The position numbers were made by a program, and so were the translations under genes. The notes under the pieces were generated by a model that saw nothing but the letters and a program-made list of their open reading frames with translations, did no database searches and was not told the DNA's origin. A stretch of 55,087 nt of DNA from Lachnospiraceae bacterium (GTDB lineage Bacteria > Bacillota > Clostridia > Lachnospirales > Lachnospiraceae), in NCBI GenBank assembly GCA_028724245.1, contig JAQYDI010000129.1, positions 1 through 55,087 on the forward strand, given 5' to 3'. This document shows, piece after piece, positions 45,825-55,063 of this stretch (positions are counted from its first letter, which is position 1; every line of letters begins with the position of its first letter).

Positions 45825-46622
45825 TTGGAAGCATTTGCATTAAGTGATGTGGGGATGTGCAGAGAGATGAATCAGGATGCAGTCTTTGCACAATGTACTC
45901 CGATAGGTAATCTGGATAATTTGTTTGTAGTAGCCGATGGTATGGGCGGGCATCAGGCTGGTGATTATGCTTCATCCTATGCTATTGCACGTATACAGGA
46001 ACTCCTGCAGAAAGAACAGGCAAAAAGCACAGCGGAACTGTTTGAATGGGCATTCCGGACTGTGAATTATGAAATATTTGAAAAGGGATGCAGTACGCCG
46101 GAGTATTACGGCATGGGTACGACCATGGTAGCGTGTACACTTGATAAAAACCGGATGCTGACGGCTGCCAATGTGGGAGACAGCCGTCTCTATGTGTACA
46201 GCAGGAATAAAAGCATCAGGCAGATTACCAGAGATCACAGCTATGTGGAGGAACTGGTGAGAAAAGGTCAGATTACACGCGACAGTGAATTGTATCAGCA
46301 ATCCAAAAATGTGATAACAAGAGCTATAGGAGCAGCAGAAAATGTGAAAACAGATATTTTTCAGCTGGAGCTGGAACCGGAAGATATGGTGCTGCTGTGT
46401 TCCGATGGCCTTACCAATATGGTACCGGATCATATCATCAGTCTTTTCCTGTCTGTTCCGGGAACACTGGAAGAGAAGGCAGAAAAGCTGATTCAGGAAG
46501 CGAATCATGCAGGAGGAACAGATAATATCTCCGTTGTGCTGATGAAAACAGAACCGGCAGAGCAGGAATGGAAAAACAAGCAAAACGTATCTGAATCTGA
46601 AGAAGAAACGAGAGGTCTGTAG
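45825..46622 (+). CDS. PP2C-type protein phosphatase (PrpC/Stp)
   Basis: A metal-dependent Ser/Thr phosphatase that counteracts the PASTA kinase downstream. PP2C motifs run in order: SDVGMCREMNQDAV, VADGMGGHQAGDYAS, TMVACTLD, NVGDSRLY, ITRDHSYVEELVRKGQI, LLCSDGLTNMV and GGTDNISVV. The 265 aa length is normal. TTG start, supported by AAAGGAGGT 4 nt upstream. It ends 3 bp before the kinase gene, showing tight coupling. Confidence 0.95.
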   Translation: MEAFALSDVGMCREMNQDAVFAQCTPIGNLDNLFVVADGMGGHQAGDYASSYAIARIQELLQKEQAKSTAELFEWAFRTVNYEIFEKGCSTPEYYGMGTTMVACTLDKNRMLTAANVGDSRLYVYSRNKSIRQITRDHSYVEELVRKGQITRDSELYQQSKNVITRAIGAAENVKTDIFQLELEPEDMVLLCSDGLTNMVPDHIISLFLSVPGTLEEKAEKLIQEANHAGGTDNISVVLMKTEPAEQEWKNKQNVSESEEETRGL

Positions 46623-46625
46623 CGT

Positions 46626-48851
46626 ATGAATAGAGTTGGTATAGTTCTGGCCGGCAGATATGAACTCATAGAAATGCTGGGATCCGGAGGCATGGCTGAT
46701 GTTTACAAAGCGTCGGACCGAAAGTTGAACCGTTATGTGGCTGTGAAGATTCTGCGTCATGAGTACAGCAGCGATGAAAGCTTCATTACCAGATTTCAGC
46801 AGGAAGCAATGGCAGCTGCCAGTATCCAGAATCCATACGTTGTAAATGTTTATGACGTGGGTGAGGAAAACGGCATCAATTATATTATCATGGAACTGGC
46901 TGAAGGTATTACGCTGAAAGAGTATATTCAAAAAAAGGGAAAACTGGAGATTATTGAATCGATCAATATTGCCATGCAGATTGTAAATGGCATCCGGGAA
47001 GCCCACGATCATGGGATCATTCATCGGGATATCAAACCTCAGAATGTGATGGTTTCTCCCGGAGGCAGGATCAAGGTCATGGATTTTGGTATTGCCAAAG
47101 CGGTAACCGCACAGACGATCACAGCCAATACGGTGGGATCCGTTCATTATATTTCACCGGAGCAGGCCAGAGGAAGCGCCTGCGATGAGCGCTGTGATAT
47201 TTATTCCATTGGTATTACCATGTATGAAATGATTACAGGGAGAGTCCCTTTTGATGGAGATTCTACCGTTGCCATTGCTCTTGCTCATATCAAGGAACCG
47301 ATTACACCTCCCAGTGTATATGAACCGATGATTCCGGTCAGTCTGGAAAAAATCATTATGAAATGCACGCAGAAGAAGCCGGAACTCCGATATGCTTCGG
47401 CTGATGAGCTGATTGATGATCTGAAGAAAGCGCTGATGACGCCGGATGAAGATTTTGTTAAAGAAGTCGTGATTCCTCAGGAGGGAGGAACCCGGATTTT
47501 CTCAGAGGAGGATACCCGGAGAATTAAGGAAGAAGCTGGTAAAAATCCGGTTTCTGTGAAATCCCAGGAGGAGGAAGACTACCAGCTGGGGCTGGAAGAG
47601 GATATGGAAGAAGAAACTACCGTGGAAGAAGAATCTGAAGGCAGGATGGAAAAAATCGTATTTGCCATCGGTATCGGAGCGCTTCTGGTTGTGCTGCTGA
47701 TTGCGGGAATTCTTCTTGTAAAGGCATTTAATCTGTTTTCTCCTTCTTCTTTGGTTGAAACGGAGGCAAGTACGCTGGCTCCCGGGGTTCTGGCGGAGGA
47801 TGAAGTAATCATGCCGGCGCTGGAAGGAAGAACGCAGGAAGAAGCTGAAGAACTGCTTGCCGAAGCAGAACTGGGCTGCAGAATCGAGCAGCAGGCAGAC
47901 GATAAAATCGAAGAAGGTCAGGTTATTTCCGCTTCAGAAGAGGCAGGTACCATAGTAAAGAAGCATACCCAGATCACTGTGGTTGTAAGCAGCGGCAAAG
48001 ACACTGCGCTGATTCCGAAGAATATTATCGGCAGTACCGAAACAGCTGCGCAGAAAGCGCTGCTTGCCTATGGATTTAAAGTCAGATCCGAGCATGAGGC
48101 ATCGGATGAGCAGGAAGCAGGATATGTATTCGATTGTGATCCCGGTGTGAATCAGGAAGTGAAGAAGGGAACGGAAGTTACCATTTATGTAAGCACAGGA
48201 AGTATGGAAGCGGAGGTTCCCGCTCCCAATCTTGTCGATAAATCTCTGGAACTGGCGCAAAGCATGTTAAAGGATGCCAATCTGAAGAGCGACATCACCT
48301 ATGAGTACAGTGACATACCGGAGAATACTGTAATCAGACAGAGTCCTGACGGCGGTGTAAAGGTGAAAGAAGGCGATACGATTAAAGTCGTTGTCAGCAA
48401 GGGGCCTGAAAAGGTTTATACAAAAGTACCGTCTGTTGTGGGCATGACAAAAGATCAGGCGGAAAGTGAGCTGGAGAGTGCCGGACTTTATCTGGGCAGT
48501 GTGAAAGAAGAATATGATGACGATGTGGAAGAAGGAAAGGTTATCAGTCAGAGCATAGGAAAAGAAACCAGTGTGGAAGCGGGTACATCAGTTGATGTGG
48601 TGATCAGTAAGGGAAGAGAAATCATTCAGTCAGAAGTACCTTCTATAGTGGGACTTACCGAATCGGCAGCTCTTGAAAAACTGAGCAGCAAAGGCCTGAC
48701 TGGAAAGCGCCTTGGAGAAAAGGAAAGTGATGCCCCGCAGGGACAGGTAATCGAAATGGATCATGAAGCCGGTTCTCTGGTAGATACCGGTACAACTATA
48801 GGTTACTATGTCAGTGCAGGAAAGGATACGGGGGCGGACACCGATGAATAG
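46626..48851 (+). CDS. prkC: Ser/Thr protein kinase with PASTA repeats (PrkC/Stk)
   Basis: A membrane kinase that senses muropeptides or lipid II. The 741 aa comprise an N-lobe with the Gly loop LGSGGMADVYKA, Lys41 in VAVKIL, catalytic Asp135 in HRDIKPQN, DFG and activation loop, and the SPEQARG motif. A juxtamembrane linker (about 275-345) is followed by one TM helix (about 348-372) and five extracellular PASTA domains (each about 66 aa, ending in VVSSG or VVISKG). Three to four is the usual number. The last PASTA ends near the C-terminus. Its 3' end overlaps rsgA by 8 bp. Confidence 0.96.
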   Translation: MNRVGIVLAGRYELIEMLGSGGMADVYKASDRKLNRYVAVKILRHEYSSDESFITRFQQEAMAAASIQNPYVVNVYDVGEENGINYIIMELAEGITLKEYIQKKGKLEIIESINIAMQIVNGIREAHDHGIIHRDIKPQNVMVSPGGRIKVMDFGIAKAVTAQTITANTVGSVHYISPEQARGSACDERCDIYSIGITMYEMITGRVPFDGDSTVAIALAHIKEPITPPSVYEPMIPVSLEKIIMKCTQKKPELRYASADELIDDLKKALMTPDEDFVKEVVIPQEGGTRIFSEEDTRRIKEEAGKNPVSVKSQEEEDYQLGLEEDMEEETTVEEESEGRMEKIVFAIGIGALLVVLLIAGILLVKAFNLFSPSSLVETEASTLAPGVLAEDEVIMPALEGRTQEEAEELLAEAELGCRIEQQADDKIEEGQVISASEEAGTIVKKHTQITVVVSSGKDTALIPKNIIGSTETAAQKALLAYGFKVRSEHEASDEQEAGYVFDCDPGVNQEVKKGTEVTIYVSTGSMEAEVPAPNLVDKSLELAQSMLKDANLKSDITYEYSDIPENTVIRQSPDGGVKVKEGDTIKVVVSKGPEKVYTKVPSVVGMTKDQAESELESAGLYLGSVKEEYDDDVEEGKVISQSIGKETSVEAGTSVDVVISKGREIIQSEVPSIVGLTESAALEKLSSKGLTGKRLGEKESDAPQGQVIEMDHEAGSLVDTGTTIGYYVSAGKDTGADTDE

Positions 48852-49728
48852 AATAACGGGCAGGATTATTAAAGGTATCGGCGGATTCTATTATGTTCAT
48901 GATGAAGAGGGAAGGATTTTTGAATGCCGTGCCAGAGGGATTTTCCGCAATAAAAAGCAGAAACCGCTGGTAGGCGATCAGGTTGTAATTGAGGTGATCG
49001 ATTATGATCAGGCCACGGGCAATCTGGTGGAAATCCTCCCCAGAAGCTCGGAACTGATCCGTCCGGCTTCTGCCAATGTGGATCAGGCGCTGGTTTTATT
49101 TGCAGCGAAGGATCCGGATCCGAATTATATTCTTCTGGACAAATTTCTGATTACCATGAATCTGCTGGAGCTGCCTGCAATTCTGTGTTTTAACAAGACA
49201 GATTGTATTACAGAAGAAGAACGGAAGCGTCTGCATCAGATTTACCGGGGAGCCTGTGAACTTCATTTTATCAGTGTAAAAAACGGATCCGGAATGGAAG
49301 AACTGAGGGCGTACCTTCAGGGAAAAACCACGGTTCTTGCCGGACCTTCCGGTGCGGGGAAGTCCTCTTTTCTGAATTATTTCTGTCCGGATTCTCAGGC
49401 ACAGACAGGTGCCGTCAGTGAAAAGATCGGGCGGGGGCGTCATACGACACGCCATTCGGAACTGTTTTATGTGACAGACGATACGTACCTGATGGATACG
49501 CCGGGATTCAGTTCCATGGATCTGAAAGATATGGATTACCGGGAACTCCGCTACTATTATCCGGAGTTTGATTCCCATGAAGGACAGTGCCGTTTTCAGG
49601 GCTGTGTACATGTCTCCGAGCCGGATTGTTCGGTGAAAGCAGCGGTGGAAGCGGGAACGATTTCCAGAGAACGGTACGATTCCTACTGTTATCTGTATGA
49701 AGAACTGCGCCATATTAAAAAATATTAA
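48844..49728 (+). CDS. rsgA: Ribosome small-subunit-dependent GTPase RsgA (CpgA)
   Basis: A circularly permuted GTPase that helps late 30S assembly. The order of motifs is N-terminal OB fold, then G4 (FNKTD), then G1 (GPSGAGKSSFLN), G2 (GRGRHTTRHSEL) and G3 (DTPGFSS), as expected for the permuted family. The C-terminal zinc finger (CRFQGCVHVSEPDCSV) is present. ATG 48844 was chosen because it begins MNRITGRI; the longer frame from 48808 lies in the kinase gene. This gives 294 aa. Confidence 0.96.
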   Translation: MNRITGRIIKGIGGFYYVHDEEGRIFECRARGIFRNKKQKPLVGDQVVIEVIDYDQATGNLVEILPRSSELIRPASANVDQALVLFAAKDPDPNYILLDKFLITMNLLELPAILCFNKTDCITEEERKRLHQIYRGACELHFISVKNGSGMEELRAYLQGKTTVLAGPSGAGKSSFLNYFCPDSQAQTGAVSEKIGRGRHTTRHSELFYVTDDTYLMDTPGFSSMDLKDMDYRELRYYYPEFDSHEGQCRFQGCVHVSEPDCSVKAAVEAGTISRERYDSYCYLYEELRHIKKY

Positions 49729-49767
49729 TGAAAAAAGCCGTATGCAGACGGCGTAAGGAGGTAATGT

Positions 49768-50424
49768 ATGAAATATCTGGCACCTTCCGTTTTATCAGCG
49801 GATTTTGCAAAACTGGGAGAAGAAGTACGTCTGGTCAGTGAGGCAGGAGCGGATTACATTCACCTGGATGTGATGGACGGCATGTTTGTGCCGAATATCA
49901 CATTCGGAGCACCGGTGATCAAAAAGATCCGTCCATACAGCAGTGCATTTTTTGATGTCCACATGATGGTTCAGAATCCGGGACGTTATCTGGATGATAT
50001 GGCAGCTGCAGGAGCGGATCTGATTTCCATTCATCAGGAGGCAAGCGTGCATCTGGATCGGGATCTGAATCATATCCATGAACTGGGTTGCAAAGCCGGG
50101 GTGGTGCTGGTACCTTCCACATCTCTTCATACACTGGACTGGATTCTTGATATGGTGGATGTAGTGGTTCTTATGACGGTCAATCCCGGTTTCGGCAACC
50201 AGAAGTTCATCCCTTATTCCATCGAGAAAATCAGGGCCTTGAAACAGATGATTACGGAGCGCGGATCGCATGCCCTGATCGAACTGGACGGCGGTGTAAA
50301 GCTGGATAACTGTGCACAGCTGTGCGAGGCCGGCGCTGATATATTTGTAGCTGGTTCGGCAGTTTTTAAAAACGATGCAGCAGCCAACGTGAGGGCTTTT
50401 CAGGAAATCCTCGGAAAATATTAA
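49768..50424 (+). CDS. rpe: Ribulose-phosphate 3-epimerase
   Basis: It interconverts ribulose-5-P and xylulose-5-P in the pentose phosphate pathway. APSVLSADFAKL, YIHLDVMDGMFVPNITFG and MTVNPGFGNQKF hold the catalytic Asp and metal ligands, and ELDGGVKLDN is also conserved. The 218 aa length is typical. A GGAGG site precedes the ATG. It is in the conserved prkC-rsgA-rpe-thiN block. Confidence 0.97.
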   Translation: MKYLAPSVLSADFAKLGEEVRLVSEAGADYIHLDVMDGMFVPNITFGAPVIKKIRPYSSAFFDVHMMVQNPGRYLDDMAAAGADLISIHQEASVHLDRDLNHIHELGCKAGVVLVPSTSLHTLDWILDMVDVVVLMTVNPGFGNQKFIPYSIEKIRALKQMITERGSHALIELDGGVKLDNCAQLCEAGADIFVAGSAVFKNDAAANVRAFQEILGKY

Positions 50425-50440
50425 ACAGGGAGAGACGGAT

Positions 50441-51091
50441 TTGAAACGATGTTTGATATTGACAGGGGGCAGTGTGGATGATTCCGCTGCCTCCGATTTT
50501 TTAACAGAATATTCTTATGATTTGATCATTGCTGTAGACAGTGGATTGACGGCAGCACGGAGGCTGCAGCTGAAGCCGGATTACTGTGTGGGAGATTTTG
50601 ACTCTGTGTCGAAGGAATCTCTGGAATACTTCAGAGGAATCTCAGGCATCAGATGGGAGACGCATCCTCCGGAAAAGGATGAAACCGATACGGAACTGGC
50701 TCTTCATCTGGCGCTTCGCCGGGGAGCAGATCTGATTCATGTATTCGGAGCCACGGGCACCCGGATGGATCATACGCTGGCAGCCATCGGTCTTCTTCAG
50801 ATCCCGCTGGAAGCAGGCGTATCCTGCTGGATGATTGATGGTCATAATCGTATTACCATGATCGATTCGGAGCTGTCACTGAAGCGTTCGGAAACATTTG
50901 GAACATATGTTTCTCTAATCCCTTTTACAGAAGCAGTAACAGGTGTTACACTGGAAGGATTCAAATATCCTCTCCGGGATTATACATTTGTGCAGGGCAA
51001 CAGTCTGGGGGTCAGCAATGAAATTGTCAGCGAAGAGGCTTCGATTACTATTGGCGGAGGACGTATGATCCTGATTGAATCGAAAGATTGA
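50441..51091 (+). CDS. thiN: Thiamine pyrophosphokinase
   Basis: It transfers pyrophosphate from ATP to thiamine to make thiamine diphosphate. YDLIIAVDSGL, CVGDFDSVSK, PEKDETDTELAL and FGATGTRMDHTLA are the TPK signature regions. A TTG start at 50441 follows AGGGAGAGA. The 216 aa length is normal. Placement after rpe is the usual Firmicute arrangement. Confidence 0.95.
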   Translation: MKRCLILTGGSVDDSAASDFLTEYSYDLIIAVDSGLTAARRLQLKPDYCVGDFDSVSKESLEYFRGISGIRWETHPPEKDETDTELALHLALRRGADLIHVFGATGTRMDHTLAAIGLLQIPLEAGVSCWMIDGHNRITMIDSELSLKRSETFGTYVSLIPFTEAVTGVTLEGFKYPLRDYTFVQGNSLGVSNEIVSEEASITIGGGRMILIESKD

Positions 51092-51115
51092 AAGAGAAAG
51101 ATGAAAGGAACAGAT

Positions 51116-51721
51116 ATGATGAAAAAACATCTGATACTTGCTTCTGCATCGCCGAGAAGGAAGGAACTGTTGACTCAGGCCGGTTTCTCTTTTCAGGTTC
51201 TGGCTGCCAATGCGGACGAAAAGATAAGGGAAACCGATCCGGAACAGATGGTAAAGGAACTGTCCCGGAGAAAAGCAGGTGCATCCATGGAACTATGGGA
51301 AAACCAGGGAAATTCTCCTGATCAGATCGTTATGCTTGGGGCTGATACGATTGTTGTGCAGGATGGTATGATTCTCGGAAAGCCTGCAGACCGTGAACAG
51401 GCAAAAGCCATGCTCCAAAAGCTTCAGGGAAATACGCATTATGTATATACAGGAGTCACTCTGCTGTGGCTGAACCGGCAGAAACAGCCACAGCAGGTTA
51501 CTTTTGCTGAAAAAACAACAGTAGAATTTTATCCCATGACAGAGAAAGAAATTCTGGAATACACTGCAACCGGTGAATGCGATGATAAGGCCGGTGCCTA
51601 TGCGGTTCAGGGATTGGGTATGAAATATATCCGCAGAATTGACGGAGATTATCACAATGTGGTAGGACTGCCGGTTGCAGCAGTTTATCAGGCTATGCAG
51701 GAATGGTGTCTGGAATTCTGA
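51116..51721 (+). CDS. maf: Maf family nucleotide pyrophosphatase
   Basis: It hydrolyses non-canonical nucleoside triphosphates such as m5UTP or dTTP, and has been linked to septum control. LILASASPRRKELL (substrate loop), GADTIVVQDGMILGKP and TGECDDKAGAYAVQG are the family motifs. Start 51116 (or 51119) follows AAAGGAA at a proper distance; ATG 51101 would place the SD inside the gene. This gives 201 aa. Confidence 0.95.
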   Translation: MMKKHLILASASPRRKELLTQAGFSFQVLAANADEKIRETDPEQMVKELSRRKAGASMELWENQGNSPDQIVMLGADTIVVQDGMILGKPADREQAKAMLQKLQGNTHYVYTGVTLLWLNRQKQPQQVTFAEKTTVEFYPMTEKEILEYTATGECDDKAGAYAVQGLGMKYIRRIDGDYHNVVGLPVAAVYQAMQEWCLEF

Positions 51722-51734
51722 AAAGGAGTATAGT

Positions 51735-52781
51735 ATGGTTAAAAAATCAGCAGAAAAACGACAGAAAAACGGATTTTCCGGCAAAAGATTCATGAAAACC
51801 ATGGTATGCATGATGATACTCATGGGTCTGGTTTTGACCGGCTGCAGCGGAAAAGGGAAAACAGAGATACGGATCGTAACTCCCCTGTCCGATTCTGAGC
51901 TGTTCAAAATCGGGGATGAAGTCTGCTCCGTTTCCGAGGCCATGATTCTGATTACTGCCCAGAAGAAGGTAGTGGAAGATGTCTACGGAAAAGATATCTG
52001 GTCTGTAAAATCAGACGGGCTGACTTTTGAGGAAAATGTAAAATCTTCGCTGAAGGATTTCCTTGCACGTATGAAATGCATGACGCTGATGGCGGCGGAT
52101 AATGAGATTATTCTTTCGTCAGAGGAGAAAGAACAGATTCAAAACTGCGCCGATACGTATCTTTCACAGCTGACTGACGAAGAAAAAAATTCTCTTAATG
52201 TTTCAAAAGAAGAAGTGAAGGATATGTTTACCTCATATTTTTATTATAACCGGCTGATGGAGGTTTTCACTTCTGATATGGAAACGGAGATTTCAGATAA
52301 CGATGCCCGGATTGCCCGGATCGAATGTATTTATGTTGAGAAAACCGGAGAAGATCAGTCCAAACAGATGAGCAGTATCCTGAAAAAAGCAAAGGAAGCC
52401 CAGTCTTTTGCGGAGGTGGCGAAGAAATATGACGAAGGCGGGAAAATATCCATGAATGTTTCCAGAAATCAGCTTCCTTCGGAGGTGGATCAGGTGGTAT
52501 TTTCCATGGCTGACGATCAGATCAGTGATGTTCTGGAAACGGAAAACGGATATTATATCATTCATTGTGTAGAGGACTATGACCGGGATGCGACGGTGAA
52601 ACATAAAGCAGAACTGATTGAGGAACTGAAGGAAGAAAAATTCAAAGAAGAATACGACAGCTTTGTGGAAAATCTGACAGCTCAGTTCAATGACAAAGTC
52701 TGGGAAGCAATTTCTTTGAAAGATTCGGTGGCTTTATCAGAGGCGGATTTTTTTGAAATTTACGATGACATCGTCAAATAG
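51735..52781 (+). CDS. PrsA-like parvulin peptidyl-prolyl isomerase lipoprotein
   Basis: An extracytoplasmic foldase of about 348 aa. A basic N-region precedes a hydrophobic helix, and the lipobox LVLTGC sets the lipidated Cys about 36 residues from the start, so it is membrane-anchored. An alpha-helical SurA-like region (about 60-180) precedes the PPIC domain (about 190-290: IECIYVEKTG, SFAEVAKKYDEGGKI, VVFSMADDQISDVLETENGYYIIH). ATG 51735 follows AAAGGAG; the longer frame from 51675 overlaps maf. Confidence 0.9.
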   Translation: MVKKSAEKRQKNGFSGKRFMKTMVCMMILMGLVLTGCSGKGKTEIRIVTPLSDSELFKIGDEVCSVSEAMILITAQKKVVEDVYGKDIWSVKSDGLTFEENVKSSLKDFLARMKCMTLMAADNEIILSSEEKEQIQNCADTYLSQLTDEEKNSLNVSKEEVKDMFTSYFYYNRLMEVFTSDMETEISDNDARIARIECIYVEKTGEDQSKQMSSILKKAKEAQSFAEVAKKYDEGGKISMNVSRNQLPSEVDQVVFSMADDQISDVLETENGYYIIHCVEDYDRDATVKHKAELIEELKEEKFKEEYDSFVENLTAQFNDKVWEAISLKDSVALSEADFFEIYDDIVK

Positions 52782-52811
52782 ACGGTTCTCAAAAGTTTAA
52801 CAGGTAAATTA

Positions 52812-52838
52812 TTAGCACTCATTTAAAATGAGTGCTAA
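52812..52838 (+). promoter_or_regulatory. CIRCE operator (HrcA binding site)
   Basis: A perfect TTAGCACTC-N9-GAGTGCTAA element (52812-52820 and 52830-52838). HrcA represses heat-shock genes through it. Here it lies upstream of the -35 of the htpG promoter. Confidence 0.95.
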
Positions 52839-52845
52839 TTTTTAC

Positions 52846-52874
52846 TTGACAAACGTTTACAGCAGTATTATTAT
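52846..52874 (+). promoter_or_regulatory. Promoter of htpG
   Basis: TTGACA (52846-52851), 17 nt, TATTAT (52869-52874). The start of transcription should lie near 52881, leaving a leader of about 95 nt. Confidence 0.8.
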
Positions 52875-52900
52875 ATGTACTGAACAAAATAATAAAAGCT

Positions 52901-52953
52901 GCAGCTGTTCCGGATCGGACAGATTCCAATCAAAACCGGTATTTGACAGCTGC
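52901..52953 (+). promoter_or_regulatory. Leader hairpin before htpG
   Basis: GCAGCTGT (52901-52908) pairs with ACAGCTGC (52946-52953), 20 nt before the SD. It could be a stability or thermosensing element. Confidence 0.35.
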
Positions 52954-52982
52954 CGAAAAAACAGAATTTAGGAGTGATTAAA

Positions 52983-54977
52983 ATGGCTGTTAAGTCAGGT
53001 AATTTAACAATCAATAGCGAAAATATTTTCCCCATTATTAAAAAATGGCTTTATTCTGATCATGATATTTTTTACAGAGAACTGGTTTCCAATGCCTGTG
53101 ATGCGATTACAAAGCTGAAAAAGCTGGAAGTCATGGGTGAATATACATTCCCGGAAGGCTATAAACCGAGAGTAACCGTTAAGGTTGATCCCGAAGAGAA
53201 ATCCATCGAAGTAACAGATAACGGTATTGGTATGACTTTTGAAGAAGTTGACGAGTATATCAATCAGATTGCATTTTCCGGTGCTGCTGACTTTCTGGAG
53301 AAATATAAGGATAAAACCAGTGAAGACCAGATCATCGGCCACTTCGGACTGGGATTTTATTCTGCATTCATGGTAGCTGATAAGGTAACCATCGATACTC
53401 TGTCCCATAAAGAAGGCGCAGAAAGTGTTCATTGGGAGTCTGAAGCAGGCGTTGATTTCAATATGGAAGCAGGAAGCAAAACAGAAGTCGGAACCAGCAT
53501 CAAACTGTACCTCAATGAAGACAGCTATGAATTCTGCAACGAATACCGTGCAAAAGAAGTGCTGGAGAAATACTGCTCCTTCATGCCTTCTGAGATTTAT
53601 CTGGAAGTAGTTGGAAAAGAAGCTGAAACCCAGACGATCGATGAAGAAGATCTGAAAGAAGATGATATCGTTATCGAACGTTTCACAGAAGAAGCAGAAA
53701 CCGAGGAAGTAGAAAAAGAAGACGGCACTAAGGAAATGGTGGAGACAAAACCTGCAAAGAACAAGGTTAAGATCGAAAAACGCCCGGTACCTGTCAATGA
53801 TATCAATCCTCTGTGGAACAAACATCCCAATGACTGTACCGAAGAGGAATACAAAGACTTCTATCACAAGGTATTCCATGACTACAAGGAGCCGCTGTTC
53901 TGGATCCACCTGAATATGGATTACCCTTTCAAACTGAAAGGTATTCTGTATTTCCCCAAGATCAATATCGAATATGAATCAGCAGAAGGCGTGATCAAGC
54001 TGTACAACAATCAGGTATTCATTGCTGACAACATCAAGGAAGTTATTCCTGAATTCCTGATGTTGTTAAAAGGTGTCATCGACTGTCCCGACCTGCCTCT
54101 GAACGTATCAAGAAGTGCTCTGCAGAACGATGGATTCGTAAAGAAGATTTCCGATTACATCACCAAGAAGGTAGCAGATAAGCTGAGCGGTATGTGCAAA
54201 ACAGACCGTGAGAATTATGAAAAATACTGGGATGATATCAATCCTTTCATCAAATACGGCTGCCTGAAAGATGATAAATTCGATAAGAAGATGAAGGATT
54301 TCATGCTGTATCATACAACAGAAGGCGCTTTTGTTACTCTGGCAGACGAACTGGAAAAGAATAAGGAAAAATATGAGAATACCGTATTCTATACCGATGA
54401 TGAAAAAGCGCAGGCACAGTACATCAGCATGTTCAAAAATGAAGGTATTGAAGTCGTTATGCTGAATCAGAGAATTGATACGCCTTATGTACAGCATCTG
54501 GAACAGGCTAATGAAGGACTGAAATTTGTCCGTGTGGATTCCGATCTGAACGATATCTTCAAGGATGAAACCGATGAAGAACAGAAGAAACAGCTGGAAG
54601 AAGCAGGCAATGCAGTCAGCGAACTCTTCAAGAAAGTGATGCCCGATGAAAAAGTTGAGGTTGCACTGGAAAAACTGAAAGATGCAGATGTAGCATCCAT
54701 GATTACGCTGTCTGAAGAAGGCCGCAGAATGCAGGATATGATGAAGATGTACGGCATGGACGCAAGTATGTTCGGCGGCCAGGATCTGAAGCTTGTCCTG
54801 AACGCAAACCATCCTCTGGTAGACTACATCATCCAGAACGGCGAAGGTGAACATGCATCCGACATCTGCGAACAGCTGTATGACCTGGCACTGTTGAAAC
54901 ACGGCAGCCTGTCACCGGAAAGAATGGCAGCATTCGTAACCAGAAGCAATAAGCTGATGCTGGAGCTGAATAAGTAA
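52983..54977 (+). CDS. htpG: Molecular chaperone HtpG (Hsp90)
   Basis: A bacterial Hsp90 that folds and remodels clients. The N-terminal GHKL ATPase domain has LVSNACDAITKL, the TDNGIGM motif and GHFGLGFYSAFMVA. A charged insertion (about 230-275, rich in Glu/Lys) separates it from the middle domain with the ATP-stimulating region (LPLNVSRSALQND). The C-terminal dimerisation domain is present. ATG 52983 follows TTAGGAG; the frame also opens at 52974 (ATT). About 664 aa, typical. Regulation by HrcA is indicated by the CIRCE. Confidence 0.95.
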   Translation: MAVKSGNLTINSENIFPIIKKWLYSDHDIFYRELVSNACDAITKLKKLEVMGEYTFPEGYKPRVTVKVDPEEKSIEVTDNGIGMTFEEVDEYINQIAFSGAADFLEKYKDKTSEDQIIGHFGLGFYSAFMVADKVTIDTLSHKEGAESVHWESEAGVDFNMEAGSKTEVGTSIKLYLNEDSYEFCNEYRAKEVLEKYCSFMPSEIYLEVVGKEAETQTIDEEDLKEDDIVIERFTEEAETEEVEKEDGTKEMVETKPAKNKVKIEKRPVPVNDINPLWNKHPNDCTEEEYKDFYHKVFHDYKEPLFWIHLNMDYPFKLKGILYFPKINIEYESAEGVIKLYNNQVFIADNIKEVIPEFLMLLKGVIDCPDLPLNVSRSALQNDGFVKKISDYITKKVADKLSGMCKTDRENYEKYWDDINPFIKYGCLKDDKFDKKMKDFMLYHTTEGAFVTLADELEKNKEKYENTVFYTDDEKAQAQYISMFKNEGIEVVMLNQRIDTPYVQHLEQANEGLKFVRVDSDLNDIFKDETDEEQKKQLEEAGNAVSELFKKVMPDEKVEVALEKLKDADVASMITLSEEGRRMQDMMKMYGMDASMFGGQDLKLVLNANHPLVDYIIQNGEGEHASDICEQLYDLALLKHGSLSPERMAAFVTRSNKLMLELNK

Positions 54978-55008
54978 AGCAGACGGAGCGAATAAACAGG
55001 ACATCTGA

Positions 55009-55063
55009 CCGGACAGCAGAAAAATACAGGAAGATGATGGTGTATTTTGATTGCTGGATCCGG
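55009..55063. terminator. Imperfect hairpin after htpG
   Basis: CCGGACAGCA (55009-55018) with TGCTGGATCCGG (55052-55063), and AAAATACA (55021-55028) with TGTATTTT (55041-55048). It lacks a clear U-run, so it may be a terminator or part of a structure cut by the window edge. Confidence 0.4.
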
